A DNA stretch of 64,000 nucleotides from Nitrosomonas sp. (GTDB lineage Bacteria; Pseudomonadota; Gammaproteobacteria; Burkholderiales; Nitrosomonadaceae): NCBI GenBank assembly GCA_031316255.1, contig JALDQW010000001.1, forward strand, positions 1 through 64,000, written 5' to 3'. Positions within the stretch are counted from its first letter, which is position 1; the number at the start of each line of letters is the position of its first letter. The notes beneath the pieces were generated by a model. That model worked only from the letters and a program-made list of their open reading frames with translations, was not told where the DNA came from and did no database searches. Below are positions 45,918-57,184 of this stretch, piece by piece. The position numbers and the translations under genes are program-made.

Positions 45918-48900
45918 TTACTTTCCTCCTTCCTTCAAGATAAGTAAGTCTGCAATTAAGCAATCAAATGTCTCTGTCAATTCCTTTGCCTTTTCATTAG
46001 GACTGATTCCTTGATATTGCGACTCGAGAACCTGTGCATAGCTATCTGCTGCTCGCATGACTTTACTTGCGGCATTCAAAAAACGGTCTGCAGTCAGCAA
46101 TGGCGAAAGTTGGAGTTTCGCTGTACGCATAATCTTCTTCGTATGCGATAGATCATCATCTTCTTTTTTCTCAAATTCATGTAAACCAGAAAGACTGCTC
46201 TTAATTGCGGCAGCACGGAACTCCTCACACAAATTCATAAAGTCCATTGGTGACATTCCAATCTCGTTAGAAGACCATGCCCCCATTTCCTTGAGTGTTG
46301 TCGCCAACTCCTTAAATGTACTTAGCAGAGTCTGTTTATCAAATTCATTTCCAAGTTCAGTAAAAATTGAGCTTTGGATTTTGTTAGCATCTTGTAGCAA
46401 TAGGTTAAGCCGAGCCCCAACTTTTGCATCACTCATGTTTTGCAAAACTGTCTTTAACTCAGATGAAAAACCTTGAATATTGTCATAAACAATACTGTCA
46501 CCATCCCGGGGGTAATCTTCCACTAAGCGGACCATATCAATCCCATACGCTGTCTTCCCCGTTCCCTGAAAGCACCCGTTTGTATCAAGTAGGAATTGCC
46601 GTAATTGTGGCCTGATTTCGGTGGCTTTATTTTGTAAAGTTAGCCATTCTTTAAACGACCCAGGAGCAGTATTTGACACGCTTTCAATCCCTTCAAAATA
46701 GCCGAACAGAAAAGAAGAAAGCGCCGCTGGCGTGCTCCCTCGCTCACTGATTCCTAGTAACCGACTATTTGCTGCCAAGATGAGTATTGCAGACTGGTTG
46801 TGTTTTTTTACTGAAGTACGGACAATTTCAAGTGCATCCGACATAAGACGCTCGACTAAATTGGAAATACGGGCAAGGTCTTCATCCATACCTTCATAGC
46901 CTGTACTGCATTTATATACTTCGATATAGCGCAAAAGTGCCAGTAACTCACCACGTAAACGACCATCAGGGTCGTCACTACTCATAGCTATCTTAATGGC
47001 GTTAGCTGAAACATTGCCCTCACCACCTGCATTAGGAATTGAAAATGTATTAGGTTTAATTTCGTTAAGTTTTAGGCATCGCTCAGCATTCCAGTCGATA
47101 CGCTGATTGATCAAAGTTGCCAGTGCCTTTCGGATTTCATTAGCAACTTTTTGATCCAATCTTTTACCATCCTGAACCCATTCTTCCAACGCCGTCTTAT
47201 AAGCATGGATTTTTTGTTCCTGATCGGAAGTGGTCTCGTGAGTAGTCGTCTCGGTTGTTTTTTCTGTGGTATCGATCGGGTTTGAAATCGGTGGAATGTA
47301 ATCAATATCGGGTTGAGGCAAGCCAAAAATCTCAAAAACCTCCTTAGGAATACACCCTATTTCAGATCGAGTTTTGGGGTCATTTCCCCAGATAGTCACT
47401 AAACGCTCATAGCGATTTTTTCGGTCTTCAGTTTCATGCAATGATGCCAACCATTGGGCAACATCCGCAGAAGCCCTCCTTGTTTTGATACCAGGGGGCG
47501 GAAATTGTCCATTAACAAAGGCATCTCGGCCCACCATTAAGACCTCCCGAATAATATTTTTGATGACATAGCGTGGATTGAAGATTAAGACATTACCTGA
47601 AGTCAAAGTGATGCGTGCAAGAAATTCAATAGCCGCTTCAGTGAACGGAAAAAGCGGTACGTTCTCGATATAGCCGAAAGCATTTAGCGTCTTGTTGTCT
47701 TCATCACTTCCATCAGAATAAACACCTGGCGACCAGAGCAAATTGCCTGATTCATCCGTTATGTTTGCTTGTTGATAGTATTTTTTTAATGTAGTCTCAC
47801 CGTGTCGCGCTGCATTTAAATATGATGCTACAAGTGCCTTTATGCGCCTTAAGGTTTCGGCTTCCGACTCAAGTTGACTCTCAACCACCCATTCGCGCCC
47901 TGCACGGGTAGCCAATGTATCTCTGCCCGCCAGATAGCCATCAGTTACGGCAATGGCAGAACGTATCGTGGCAAACTCTTTACCTTTACTGGTTTCGCCT
48001 TCCTGGATCAGCACTTTGGCAAGAGTATCTTGAATTCCTACCAAGGCGGCAAAATCTTCCACCAAAATAACCAACTCCCTGTTGCCTATCAAAAGCAGAC
48101 GCCGGATCTCCAAAATAACTTCAGCAAGGGTCATGCCCCCCAGAGACTGGTTTAATTGATAGAGTTGTCGGGTTGCTTTATCAACTACTTCATTTAGCAC
48201 GCTGACAGCGACAGACTTTCCTCGCCCTTCTTGTGCATTAAGATTTAGTTGACAGTACCTTGCAACTTGTTTGTTAGCCTGCCCAAGGTCAATGCCACTC
48301 AGATCGAGATCATCCTCCTTAAATTGTGAGTCTGTCGGATCAATCTCTTTCATCTCTCCCACTTCCGCCGCTACGCCTCTGACTGATCGCTGAATGATCC
48401 GGGGAAACACTTTCTCAGTAAAATGCCTTACTGTTTCAGCATCAGCCATCAGTTTTGGCAAGTCCACTGCATGAGCAAAGCGTTCTTTAAGCAAAGTATT
48501 TGACGTATCATGAGCAAGGCTTTGCCTTAAGTTTAAAGCATACTCATTTAGAACGATCGCCAATTCAGCTTGAAACCGTATAACTGCTTCATGCAATGGC
48601 ACATCTGCCAAAGCCTTAGTAAATTCCCTCTTCACTCCGTCATATTTTGGGTCTTGGAGTGGGTCCGCCTCGAGAATTAACTCCACAATACGCCGTAGAC
48701 TTGCGCTCTTAGGTATCCGAATAATTAGATAACGGTGTGCGTCTGGCAGGCGACGCAAACGGGCGTCGAGTATGCGGATAAGGTGTGATTTACCGACGCC
48801 CGAAGCCCCGGTAATGGGTAGGACATGACTTCCGGAAGGAGCATCGGCAACAAAATAACTGATGAGTTCATTTTCTGTAGCTGGTGTTTTGCTACCAGGC

Positions 48901-49049
48901 ATGACTTTGCCATCCGGACCAACTCTTGAATACGACAAAGGAAACTGCTGATGTACAGCAAGCAACACTTCGTCAGAAGAGTTCTCAGCTTCAGCCTTAA
49001 TACATCTATTAATTTCATCTAAAGAAGGCCAATAATTCACGAGACTCAT
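45918..49049 (-). CDS. dpdH: DpdH: P-loop ATPase of the restriction module
   Basis: A 1043-residue protein with Walker A LPITGASGVGKSHLIRIL (about residue 75-92) and a Walker-B-like ELVILVEDFAAL (about 300-315). The rest has long helical stretches and no nuclease motif. I chose the ATG at 49049 (MSLVNYWPSLDEI), which overlaps the dpdG stop as ATGA; the longer open frame adds 14 residues that lie inside dpdG. Length and order fit DpdH. It resembles large STAND/SMC-like DNA-sensing ATPases in design and may gate the nuclease. Confidence 0.85.
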   Translation of the reverse strand: MSLVNYWPSLDEINRCIKAEAENSSDEVLLAVHQQFPLSYSRVGPDGKVMPGSKTPATENELISYFVADAPSGSHVLPITGASGVGKSHLIRILDARLRRLPDAHRYLIIRIPKSASLRRIVELILEADPLQDPKYDGVKREFTKALADVPLHEAVIRFQAELAIVLNEYALNLRQSLAHDTSNTLLKERFAHAVDLPKLMADAETVRHFTEKVFPRIIQRSVRGVAAEVGEMKEIDPTDSQFKEDDLDLSGIDLGQANKQVARYCQLNLNAQEGRGKSVAVSVLNEVVDKATRQLYQLNQSLGGMTLAEVILEIRRLLLIGNRELVILVEDFAALVGIQDTLAKVLIQEGETSKGKEFATIRSAIAVTDGYLAGRDTLATRAGREWVVESQLESEAETLRRIKALVASYLNAARHGETTLKKYYQQANITDESGNLLWSPGVYSDGSDEDNKTLNAFGYIENVPLFPFTEAAIEFLARITLTSGNVLIFNPRYVIKNIIREVLMVGRDAFVNGQFPPPGIKTRRASADVAQWLASLHETEDRKNRYERLVTIWGNDPKTRSEIGCIPKEVFEIFGLPQPDIDYIPPISNPIDTTEKTTETTTHETTSDQEQKIHAYKTALEEWVQDGKRLDQKVANEIRKALATLINQRIDWNAERCLKLNEIKPNTFSIPNAGGEGNVSANAIKIAMSSDDPDGRLRGELLALLRYIEVYKCSTGYEGMDEDLARISNLVERLMSDALEIVRTSVKKHNQSAILILAANSRLLGISERGSTPAALSSFLFGYFEGIESVSNTAPGSFKEWLTLQNKATEIRPQLRQFLLDTNGCFQGTGKTAYGIDMVRLVEDYPRDGDSIVYDNIQGFSSELKTVLQNMSDAKVGARLNLLLQDANKIQSSIFTELGNEFDKQTLLSTFKELATTLKEMGAWSSNEIGMSPMDFMNLCEEFRAAAIKSSLSGLHEFEKKEDDDLSHTKKIMRTAKLQLSPLLTADRFLNAASKVMRAADSYAQVLESQYQGISPNEKAKELTETFDCLIADLLILKEGGK

Positions 49050-49948
49050 GCACGCACTCCATTCCAGACAACGGATTCGAAACCTATCCACGTACGGTAC
49101 ATTCGGCCAGTTAACCGCAAACTGCTACCGGTGTCAGCCCGACCTTTCAACTTGATCTCACCATTTAAATCTAGGCGCCGTAAAGCAAAAGAGAGCGACA
49201 TTGATAAATGCCCATCGCTCGGTTTTCGCCAATTCGCCGTATTCAAGTTGCTTTCAATCTCACTGCGATAAACGCCCTTATCGAAGATCGGTAACTGTGT
49301 GCTAAGCGCAGTTAAAAAATCGTTTGCAGATAATTCGTGTTGTGTTTCAAAAATTAAAGGGAGTTCATCCCTAATGGCTACCGTCGGGTCAATCTGAAAA
49401 GAAGCGCTATCGCCAGAAGCAAAACCTAAATACCTTGCCCAGAAACGTAAATTCGTCCAGCGAGTATCATTTTGGACGATCTTTTTGTCTCCAGTTACCT
49501 GTAGGTTTTCAAGGTTTTCTGCACCACCACTCCATGTCGTTGGAAGCGTGTATAAATCTTGTGCGAGCAACCAGGCAATGCCCCTAACAAAATCACCTGC
49601 AGGTGCTGCAGACTCCCCCCAGAATGGAAAAGCATTCTTCTCTTCTAGGATTAAACTACGGCAAAATGTGGGTAGCTTAGAGGTAAAGTTATCTAAATCG
49701 TCCTTTTTAAATTTCGCAAATCTATCATCTAAAGAAATACAGTTATCCTTCTCTGTGAAGAGTCCTAGTTGAGTCCAACGTAACAATGCTCCACGTAATC
49801 GGGTTGAAACTGACGTATCAGAGATTATGTCAGGGAAGCATATCTGCAAAAGATCATCAGCATCAACCTTGCCTAGATAAGCCACAGTACGAAATAAAAC
49901 AATCAACTCAGGATGCAATCCGTCACTAGTGTTATTGAGAATGGTCAT
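49046..49948 (-). CDS. dpdG: DpdG, restriction-module protein
   Basis: A 300-residue protein with no known enzyme motif. The N-terminal 80 residues (LVTLF-like start, VAYLGKVDADDLLQICFPDI, LRGALLRWTQLGLF) suggest a winged-helix DNA-binding or replication-initiator-like fold. The C-terminus (GHLSMSLSFALRRLDLNGEI) is another possible winged helix. Order between dpdH and dpdF and the 4-bp overlaps on both sides support DpdG. Confidence 0.78.
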   Translation of the reverse strand: MTILNNTSDGLHPELIVLFRTVAYLGKVDADDLLQICFPDIISDTSVSTRLRGALLRWTQLGLFTEKDNCISLDDRFAKFKKDDLDNFTSKLPTFCRSLILEEKNAFPFWGESAAPAGDFVRGIAWLLAQDLYTLPTTWSGGAENLENLQVTGDKKIVQNDTRWTNLRFWARYLGFASGDSASFQIDPTVAIRDELPLIFETQHELSANDFLTALSTQLPIFDKGVYRSEIESNLNTANWRKPSDGHLSMSLSFALRRLDLNGEIKLKGRADTGSSLRLTGRMYRTWIGFESVVWNGVRA

Positions 49949-52506
49949 TGTGTAATTACTGCAAGAAGTTGTTCGAGTCGTGCCGAGTTTGTCGCCGTAT
50001 CGGCAATTAAACGATGTGAATAGTTTGGGTCTGGTGTATTTGATGGATAGAATACCCAGTGTGCTGGACGTTGCATAAACAATAATTTATTTATTTGTTG
50101 TGATGTCACGCGTTCATCAAAAACAGTCACTCTTGCCAAAGGCGAGTAGGGTTCTTCATCCAATTGTCCAAGTTCGCGATGAATAACTAAGCCACTACGC
50201 GCATGCTGATATAACTTCCTCCAATCAGCAAGTTTGGCAAGATCGGAAGATTGATCCACACTAAGTTCGTTAACGTTGCATTCAATGACCAACCATTTAA
50301 CTAAGATCACAAAGGAAGACAATGGTGTTCCGGGTTCATAGAACACGGCAAGAAATTTAGGGTCAAGGTGCGGGAATGTTGATTTCCAACTTGATAAATC
50401 AAGCTGAGATAGATTGTAGATGGGTACAGCAATAGGAACGTGATATTGGTCTTTCCTGCTATCGCTGAAACGGTCAACGGGACAACCACCACAGACTTGA
50501 GTCACACTAACTGGCCAATACGCGGAATTATTACGATACAAATCATTAAGAATCTCAGAAACTTCCTTCTCTCCATTGAGAAGAGATTGCATTAACTTAA
50601 GATTTCTAATACCTGCATTTAAGGTTTTCTGACGAGAGTTTGAAACAACATCTTCCCATACGCTTTCCAAACAATGATCATTTCGAAAAAGACGAATTCG
50701 CATAATCGCAAGATCAGTTATTGCAGATGTATAGGAGTCAGCATCATTTTCTACACTTTGCATACTGTTTGGCTCGACATCAAGCTCCAGAAACCCGGCA
50801 CGAGACATGAGTATTAGCGTCCGCAAATTCCATTTCAGATTCTCTCCAAAACCGCTGCTCATTCCCTGTCTTAATGCTGTAAGATCTATCCTAATAAGGT
50901 CGCCTTGGCTTGTGTAATTTTTTCTGCTTTCGTAAAGTGCATGCCAACGAGCCAGTCCAAGTTCATTAGAAATAAGTCTTGGATTTGCCATGTTCTCGGT
51001 TAATACCCAGTCTACGTCCTCATAAACAAGTAAGCTAATCGAAGGCATACCATCACGCCCGCCACGACCCACCTCCTGATAAAAACGGTCTAATGTTTCG
51101 GGTATCGTGGCATGAATAATGGTACGAACATCTGATTTATCGATGCCGACGCCAAAAGCAGATGTGGCGACAATACCGTCCAATTTATTGCTGACCCAGT
51201 CCGCAATAATGTTCTTGCGGTCCTGGCCATGTGTGCCACCATCAAACCTCTGAATCCTCTTTAACCCAGCATTTTGTAAGGTCTGATGCCATAAGGTCGC
51301 GTCTTCTCGAGTAGTCACATAAAGAATAAATGGACGAGGTGCATGCCTTAAGGCTTCTAAAATGTATTCGTGTTTCTCTGATCGAGATTGTGCTTTATAA
51401 AACCAATATTGCGGTTCAGGTCGCAAATGCACAGCTGCAACCATTTGAACTCGTTCAGGAGGACCAAAAAGTTTTGTTAGCGTGTCAATGGTTTCTGGAG
51501 TGAATGTGGCACTTAACAGTAAGGTACGAAAAAGCGGGAGTTTTGCTTGGTTTAGTTTTCGACGCAAACTATTGCGTAAGCCTGCTAAGACTTGAAATTC
51601 GGGGCGGAATTCATCTCCCCACTGTGTAATTAAATGGGCCTCATCTATAACAATATAACTAAGCATACCAGTTTGGGTTACTTCAAAAACCGTTCTTAGC
51701 AGCGATGTCGTTAGCGCCTCCGGTGAGGTAAATAATATTCTTTGCGTCCCCTCGAGCATACGGCGGCGTATCTCGGAGCGATCACTTTCCGGCATACCCC
51801 CATACCATGCTAGAGGCCATGCTTGAGTAAATGTTTTTGATTTCAAGAAATATTGTTTCATCTGCCTTTCTTGATCTATAGCAAGAGCAACTGTCGGCAC
51901 AACAAATAAGGTTAAATGCCCATCTTGATGATGAATCAAAGCGGGCGCTTGTCCAACTAAACTCTTTCCCGAACCCGTAGGCAGATTGACGATTAAAGTG
52001 TCACCAGGAGGAATCAAAAATGCGGCACGAATTGCTTCGCGCTGCCCAGGACTTGAGTAATATTCATATCCCGTTACGTCAGTGATAAAAGGATCAGCTA
52101 GACAACTTCCATCTTCCCTGACAGTTTTATTCGAAAATGCATCGGTAAACACTCCAACGCTCCCACCATCCAACCATGTTGGGTTCCATAATGCTGCAGA
52201 GAGTAAGAAAGAATTTTCCACTCTCATAGCTGAAATACCGTGTGAACCCCATTCTGCTTCTGAAGGCCAAACTGAATCCGCAGGAACACGTAAGCTCTTT
52301 TCACATCCCGAGTTGATAGATTCTCTAAGCAAAATATGTCGGATCAATGGCTGAAGATCAGATTTTTGCAACATTTCCGTGCTGACAAACACTTTTAGGA
52401 TCTGAAGGATTCTCTCCATGAGGGCATCGTTAGTGGTCAATTCAGAAACTTGTGGTGATGGCCACTGCAAAACAACTTCTTGGAGTTTAGAGAAATCAAA
52501 AATCAT
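49945..52506 (-). CDS. dpdF: DpdF: RecQ-like ATP-dependent helicase
   Basis: An 853-residue superfamily 2 helicase with RecQ motifs: Walker A LPTGSGKSLVGQAPALIHHQ (about residue 173-192), DEAH box VIDEAHLITQWGDEFRPEF (about 286-304), SATFT (motif III), GVGIDKSDVRTIIH (motif V) and YQEVGRGGRDGM (motif VI). A Cys pair near the end (VCGGCPVDRF) suggests a zinc site like that of RecQ. It belongs to the restriction module. It overlaps dpdG by 4 bp and lies 6 bp after the dpdE 3' part. Confidence 0.9.
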   Translation of the reverse strand: MIFDFSKLQEVVLQWPSPQVSELTTNDALMERILQILKVFVSTEMLQKSDLQPLIRHILLRESINSGCEKSLRVPADSVWPSEAEWGSHGISAMRVENSFLLSAALWNPTWLDGGSVGVFTDAFSNKTVREDGSCLADPFITDVTGYEYYSSPGQREAIRAAFLIPPGDTLIVNLPTGSGKSLVGQAPALIHHQDGHLTLFVVPTVALAIDQERQMKQYFLKSKTFTQAWPLAWYGGMPESDRSEIRRRMLEGTQRILFTSPEALTTSLLRTVFEVTQTGMLSYIVIDEAHLITQWGDEFRPEFQVLAGLRNSLRRKLNQAKLPLFRTLLLSATFTPETIDTLTKLFGPPERVQMVAAVHLRPEPQYWFYKAQSRSEKHEYILEALRHAPRPFILYVTTREDATLWHQTLQNAGLKRIQRFDGGTHGQDRKNIIADWVSNKLDGIVATSAFGVGIDKSDVRTIIHATIPETLDRFYQEVGRGGRDGMPSISLLVYEDVDWVLTENMANPRLISNELGLARWHALYESRKNYTSQGDLIRIDLTALRQGMSSGFGENLKWNLRTLILMSRAGFLELDVEPNSMQSVENDADSYTSAITDLAIMRIRLFRNDHCLESVWEDVVSNSRQKTLNAGIRNLKLMQSLLNGEKEVSEILNDLYRNNSAYWPVSVTQVCGGCPVDRFSDSRKDQYHVPIAVPIYNLSQLDLSSWKSTFPHLDPKFLAVFYEPGTPLSSFVILVKWLVIECNVNELSVDQSSDLAKLADWRKLYQHARSGLVIHRELGQLDEEPYSPLARVTVFDERVTSQQINKLLFMQRPAHWVFYPSNTPDPNYSHRLIADTATNSARLEQLLAVITQ

Positions 52507-54674
52507 ATGTCACTATGGATAATTAGCTGACATAGGAAACGATTTGTCGGATAAAATCACGACACCCACCACGTCTATTTTCACAATCGGATTCTTAATC
52601 CCCTGATACAGTGCCTGGTTAAGCTTGGTTTCTAGCTCTAACTGACTACGCTCAGACTCTGCTTCAATGCCATCAAGCATGCGAATACGGGTCGCTAATT
52701 GGGCTTCCCGAATCTCGTCTTCTATTCGGGCCCGTTCGATTGCAATTTTCTTTGTTTCAGCCAAACTTGGTCTAGCCAACAGAATTGCTTTTGCGTGGTC
52801 ACGCATACGGGCACAACGTTCTGCCCAATTTGCAAAAGTGTCAGGCAAAGCTTCCATTAAAGAAAGGAATCTCAATGTTTTAAGATTAGTATCTATATAA
52901 TGATCATCTTTTCCAAATTTGTCATACGGCAGTTCCAGATACTTTTCAATAAACTCTTTTGGTGGTTCATCACCTTCCTCATCAATCCATATCTTTACAA
53001 TAATTGGAGAAAAAAGTGAGTCCATCCGTCTAGAAATGGCTGCGCGAGCAGTATCAGTTAATGTTATAGGCGCAGATGCAAGAATCGATTTGGCTTCGTC
53101 AAGTTCTCCCTCAACTAAAAAATCGAAGCAAAAATACATCCTACTCTCAATTTTAGTTAGACCTTTTTGAAACTGCCGCCACATAGCAAAACTCCGGCCA
53201 CGATCGTCAAGGTCCGAAAATGATTTTAAGGTTTCGATAAAATCATCTCCGTATCGTAATAATCGGGTACCAGTTTTAACTGCTGAAGAACGTCGCGAAC
53301 AATGGGGAAATGTTAGTGGTTGCGAAGGAGTCGAACGATGGTCCTCATAATCAAGGCCCCCTAAAAAACTATCCATAAAACCCGATAGTGGAATCAAAGT
53401 AGCTTGTCCACCATGACCTGGGACTTGATACTGAAACCTAAATGGAAGATCTAGTCTTTCTTCCAGGTTTTTTCTGGATTCAGGTAGTTGGTTAAATCGT
53501 AATGTATCACAAGCCCAATAAAGCGTTGAGCGACGAATATCTTTCCATTCTGAGTCGATATCAAAAAGGCTTTCAAAATCACTTTCAATTACCGGAGACA
53601 ACTCATCCAATCCATCTTGTTGGTCAATGAGTTTTAACTCTTTTTCAACAATCCCATCTTTCCCTTTTAGTTGAGTTACCCAAGATTCGATGGCTTCAAC
53701 GCCCTCTGAAAAAATTACACTCCTAATCTGCTGCAATTGATCATCAACCAAATACTGCAAACTAGATATAGACCGATCAAATACACCTAGTGCACTATCA
53801 AGTAATGACAACCAATTCTTCTGATATTTTGATCCTTCATCAAGAAACACAAGTGATTGAATTCCATCACCTGATCCATATCGATCAACACGGCCAATTC
53901 GCTGTTCAATTCGATTGGGTTCAATTGGGAAATCAAAGTGAATCATTATTTTTTTTCCACCTTGGAGATTTATACCTTCCTCAGCTGCTTGATCACAAAC
54001 AATTACCCTTGTTGAATTATCAAAAATGAACTTAGCGCAGGATGTTTGTTCATCATCAACATCGGCATCATCAACAATACCCCCTTCATGCCGTACAATA
54101 ATGTCATTAAACTCACTGGTTAATCGATCAAATACCTCATCGGCAGTCATTTTATGAGAACAAAAAATTACAATTTTTACCTTACTTGATAACAATGTCG
54201 ATAGTTCACGAGTAAGGCAATCAAGCCGACAGTTTAACCACTGATGTCTATCAGTCAATCTTGCTAAGTCTTGAAGTAATTGTTTTTCGCCCTCGAATGA
54301 AAGTTCGGGAGTGTTACGAATAGATGTCAGGCGCGTCTCAGTTATTGAAGTAACATCACCTGGATTAGTAAAGAGGGCACTTATCAATTGCCAAAAAAAA
54401 TTGATTCTTTCAACTATTGGCACTTGATATTGCTCGGGATCGGACATCAAAGTTGCTCCGACACGCCACTGTTCTATTAGTGATTCTATCCTCTCCAATT
54501 GAGTTTCTGTAACAAAAACTGTGTGAACTCCTGTCCTATTTGGAGTTAACCCTCTTACCTGTTTACGTCTATTTCTTAAGATCCTACGATGCAGGTGCAT
54601 ATTCCGGCGAAGTTGAACACTCATTCCGGGTGAATATGAACACAGATTTTTCCAACGCATGACGATTTGTATTT

Positions 54675-55433
54675 TTACTTTATTTGTTCATCTTGAGTCA
54701 ACAAACTATTTCGTTTTCGCATAGATTCTCCTTTCAGTTGTAGTCGGTGTGCGTTATGCATTAATCTATCAAGAATGGCATCGGCAAGTGTGTTGTCACC
54801 GATACCGGTATACCATTGATCGGTAGGCAACTGACTGATGAGTATTGTGGATGTAGCGCCATGGCGGTCATCCATGATTTCCAACAGATCGTTACGATGC
54901 GCTGGTTTTAAGGGCTCGAGTCCCCAGTCATCAATGATCAGCAGTTGTAGTTTCGCCAATAGTTTCAGTTGTTTGTGATAAGAACCATCGGCCTTTGCTT
55001 GTGTCAGCATCAGTAATAAACGCGACAGGCGATAATATCGAACAGTTATTTCATGCAGACAAGCATTGTGTCCGATGGCGCAGGCCAGATAGGTTTTGCC
55101 GCTACCACAAGGGCCGGTGATCAATAGGTTTTGTCCCTTCTCAATCCAGTCAGCCTGTGCCAATCGTGCGATCTGTGACCGGGTAATATTACGCGGATGC
55201 TGGTAGTCGATATCTTGCACGTTGGCTTTGAGTTTAAAGTGAGCCTGGCGAACCAAGCGGTCTTGCTTGCGGTTTGTGCGCGTGAGGTTTTCTTCGTCGA
55301 GCAGCAGTTGCAGGCGTTCGGTAAACGGCAGATTGTCATAGGTGCCGGTTTGTTCCAATTGGCGTACCAGAGCATCGGCCATGCCAGAGAGTTTTAGCTG
55401 GCGCAGTTGTTGTAAAGCCTGTGTATGGGTCAT
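54675..55433 (-). CDS. istB: IstB: IS21 helper ATPase
   Basis: A 252-residue AAA+ protein with Walker A LLITGPCGSGKTYLACAIGH (about residues 104-123), Walker B LLIIDDWGLEPL (about 167-178) and the DnaC-like fold. It forms a filament on target DNA and selects the insertion site for IstA. The N-terminal helix bundle (TQALQQLRQLKLSGMADALV) is typical. It follows istA by 12 bp. Confidence 0.92.
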   Translation of the reverse strand: MTHTQALQQLRQLKLSGMADALVRQLEQTGTYDNLPFTERLQLLLDEENLTRTNRKQDRLVRQAHFKLKANVQDIDYQHPRNITRSQIARLAQADWIEKGQNLLITGPCGSGKTYLACAIGHNACLHEITVRYYRLSRLLLMLTQAKADGSYHKQLKLLAKLQLLIIDDWGLEPLKPAHRNDLLEIMDDRHGATSTILISQLPTDQWYTGIGDNTLADAILDRLMHNAHRLQLKGESMRKRNSLLTQDEQIK

Positions 55434-55445
55434 GATGCCGTCCTG

Positions 55446-56966
55446 TTAATGGTAGTCCCTGGGGCCACGGATATTTTCATGGGCCTGTGGCAATTGAATA
55501 TCGATATCCAGTTGTTGTGGCAATCGGTCGCGGTTGCTTTGCAGGATGGACTTGATCTGTTTGAGCCGATAAAGCCGCTGTACATTGGCGATTTTGCAGG
55601 CTTTGTCCAGGCGCGCCAAAGGATATTCCCGGCTGAGATTGAGCAGCCCTAGACAGACACGATAGGCCTGCTCGGGGTGCGCTTTGCTGCTCAGTTGATA
55701 ATCCACCCACGCCAGTACTTCGCTGCCGATATCTTTGGCCCAGTTTTTTAACCGTCCCGGTGTCCATTGCTGGTGTTTCTGATGCCGGACTGGCATATGT
55801 GCCGGTAACGTTGTGGTTCCGGGGCGATGCGCTCGAGGATGTGAAGCAATCGGCCGCCCATTAAAGAACAGGCTGATCAGCGTTTCACTGGCGTGCAGTT
55901 GCAGATGTTCGCCGACATACTGGTGTGGTACCGAGTATTGGTGTTGCCGGTACTGAATATGGTAATCGATGTTGACCTTGACGGTTTTGATATCGACATA
56001 GGTATAAGGCTTTGTTGGCAATGGTTGCAAGGCTGGCTTTTCGAGTTGCTCAAAAGCCTGTTGGCGATTGCCGGGCAATTGTTTAAAAGGCCTGCGGTTT
56101 AAATCATCGAGCAGACTGGCAATACAACGATTAAGTTCAGCCAGGCTGAAGAAGGTTTGTCTGCGCAGCTTTGCCAGTATCCAGCGTTCAACAATTTGCA
56201 CACCCACTTCAACCTTTGCCTTATCCTTGGGTTTGTAAGGCCGTGCCGGAATCACTGCAACCTGGTAATGAGCCGCCCATTGCTGGTAGCTGGGATTTAA
56301 ATCAGGATCATAGCGGCAAGGTTTGCTGACGCCGGACTTCAGGTTGTCGGGCACAATGATTTCAGGACGACCGCCAAAGAATTCCAGCATACAGCTTTGG
56401 CTGGCCAACCACTCCGGCAGCGTCTGTCCAGTCGTGGCTTCAGCGTAGGTATAGTTTGATGCGCCCAGTGTGCCGACAAAAATCTGGGCCTGATGGATTT
56501 CACCACTGGCCGCATCAATGACCGGCACGGTTTGCCCGCAATAATCAACAAAACATTTTTCACCGGCTTTGTGCGTCTGGCGCATGGAACGCTTTTGTTT
56601 TTTCAGCCAGTGACGGTAACGGTCGCAGTATTGTGAGTAACTGTAGCAACGGTTGGGATGGGCGGCCGTATATTCTTCCCACAGCAACTGCTTGGTCATG
56701 CCTTTGCGTTTGAGCTCCTGATGAACGGCTGACCAATCAGGCTTGAAATATCGTGATGATACCGTGGTGTCAGACGATGGATAAAACAGACGGGCCAAGT
56801 CGGAATCATCCAGGTCATCAGGCAAAGGCCAGGATAGGCCCAGTTCGTCGGCACGAGACAGCAGCTTCTTGATGCTGCCCATACTTACTTTCGTGCTTTG
56901 ACTGATCTGCCGGTACTTCAACCCGGCGCTCAGTCGCAAGCGTAAAACTTCTCTGATATTTCGCAT
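55446..56966 (-). CDS. istA: IstA: IS21 DDE transposase
   Basis: I chose the ATG at 56966 (MRNIREVLRLRLSAGLKYRQ) with AGGAG upstream; the open frame starts 23 codons earlier. The 506-residue product has an N-terminal HTH (ISQSTKVSMGSIKKLLSRAD), an rve/DDE core (CFVDYCGQTVPVID; GRPEIIVPDNLKSGV; KDKAKVEVGVQIVERWIL) and a C-terminal Mu-like beta domain. All three acidic residues are visible. Confidence 0.92.
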   Translation of the reverse strand: MRNIREVLRLRLSAGLKYRQISQSTKVSMGSIKKLLSRADELGLSWPLPDDLDDSDLARLFYPSSDTTVSSRYFKPDWSAVHQELKRKGMTKQLLWEEYTAAHPNRCYSYSQYCDRYRHWLKKQKRSMRQTHKAGEKCFVDYCGQTVPVIDAASGEIHQAQIFVGTLGASNYTYAEATTGQTLPEWLASQSCMLEFFGGRPEIIVPDNLKSGVSKPCRYDPDLNPSYQQWAAHYQVAVIPARPYKPKDKAKVEVGVQIVERWILAKLRRQTFFSLAELNRCIASLLDDLNRRPFKQLPGNRQQAFEQLEKPALQPLPTKPYTYVDIKTVKVNIDYHIQYRQHQYSVPHQYVGEHLQLHASETLISLFFNGRPIASHPRAHRPGTTTLPAHMPVRHQKHQQWTPGRLKNWAKDIGSEVLAWVDYQLSSKAHPEQAYRVCLGLLNLSREYPLARLDKACKIANVQRLYRLKQIKSILQSNRDRLPQQLDIDIQLPQAHENIRGPRDYH

Positions 56967-57089
56967 TGTTATTCTCCTGGCTGCCAACGTCTGCCTCCCA
57001 AAAGGCAGACAGCTTAGCAAACTAAATAAAAACAATGCGTTGAAAAAATTCCGGTCATGTTGAACGCCTATTCCGGAAAATCAGTGAAA

Positions 57090-57184
57090 ATGTTCACCTT
57101 CAACCGGAATGGCTGTTCACATTCGACCAGAATACGTGTTCACGTTGAGCCAGAATAGCTGTTCAGGTTGGGCCGGAATATGCA
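57090..57184. repeat. IS21 subterminal repeats (IstA-binding sites)
   Basis: Blocks of about 22 bp recur: GTTCACCTTCAACCGGAAT, GTTCACATTCGACCAGAAT, GTTCACGTTGAGCCAGAAT and GTTCAGGTTGGGCCGGAAT. The left end (54596-54650) carries two inverted equivalents. They are the multiple terminal repeats expected at IS21 ends. Confidence 0.7.

Larger units (their letters stand above)
54596..57184 (-). mobile_element. IS21-family insertion sequence, complete
   Basis: It is bounded by TGCATATTCCGGC (54596-54608) and its complement at 57172-57184, with the IS21-typical TG...CA ends and a 5-bp target duplication GCAGG (54591-54595 and 57185-57189). It holds istA and istB in the usual order. Just inside each end are repeated blocks around GTTCA and CCAGAATA/CCGGAAT (three to four at 57090-57180, two at 54596-54650), the multiple terminal sites bound by IstA. 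Length is 2589 bp. Both genes are intact, so the insertion is probably recent. Confidence 0.92.

Noticed and set aside
46057-46476. 139-codon plus-strand frame
   Set aside because: It is antisense to dpdH and has the composition of a shadow frame; no RBS or family.
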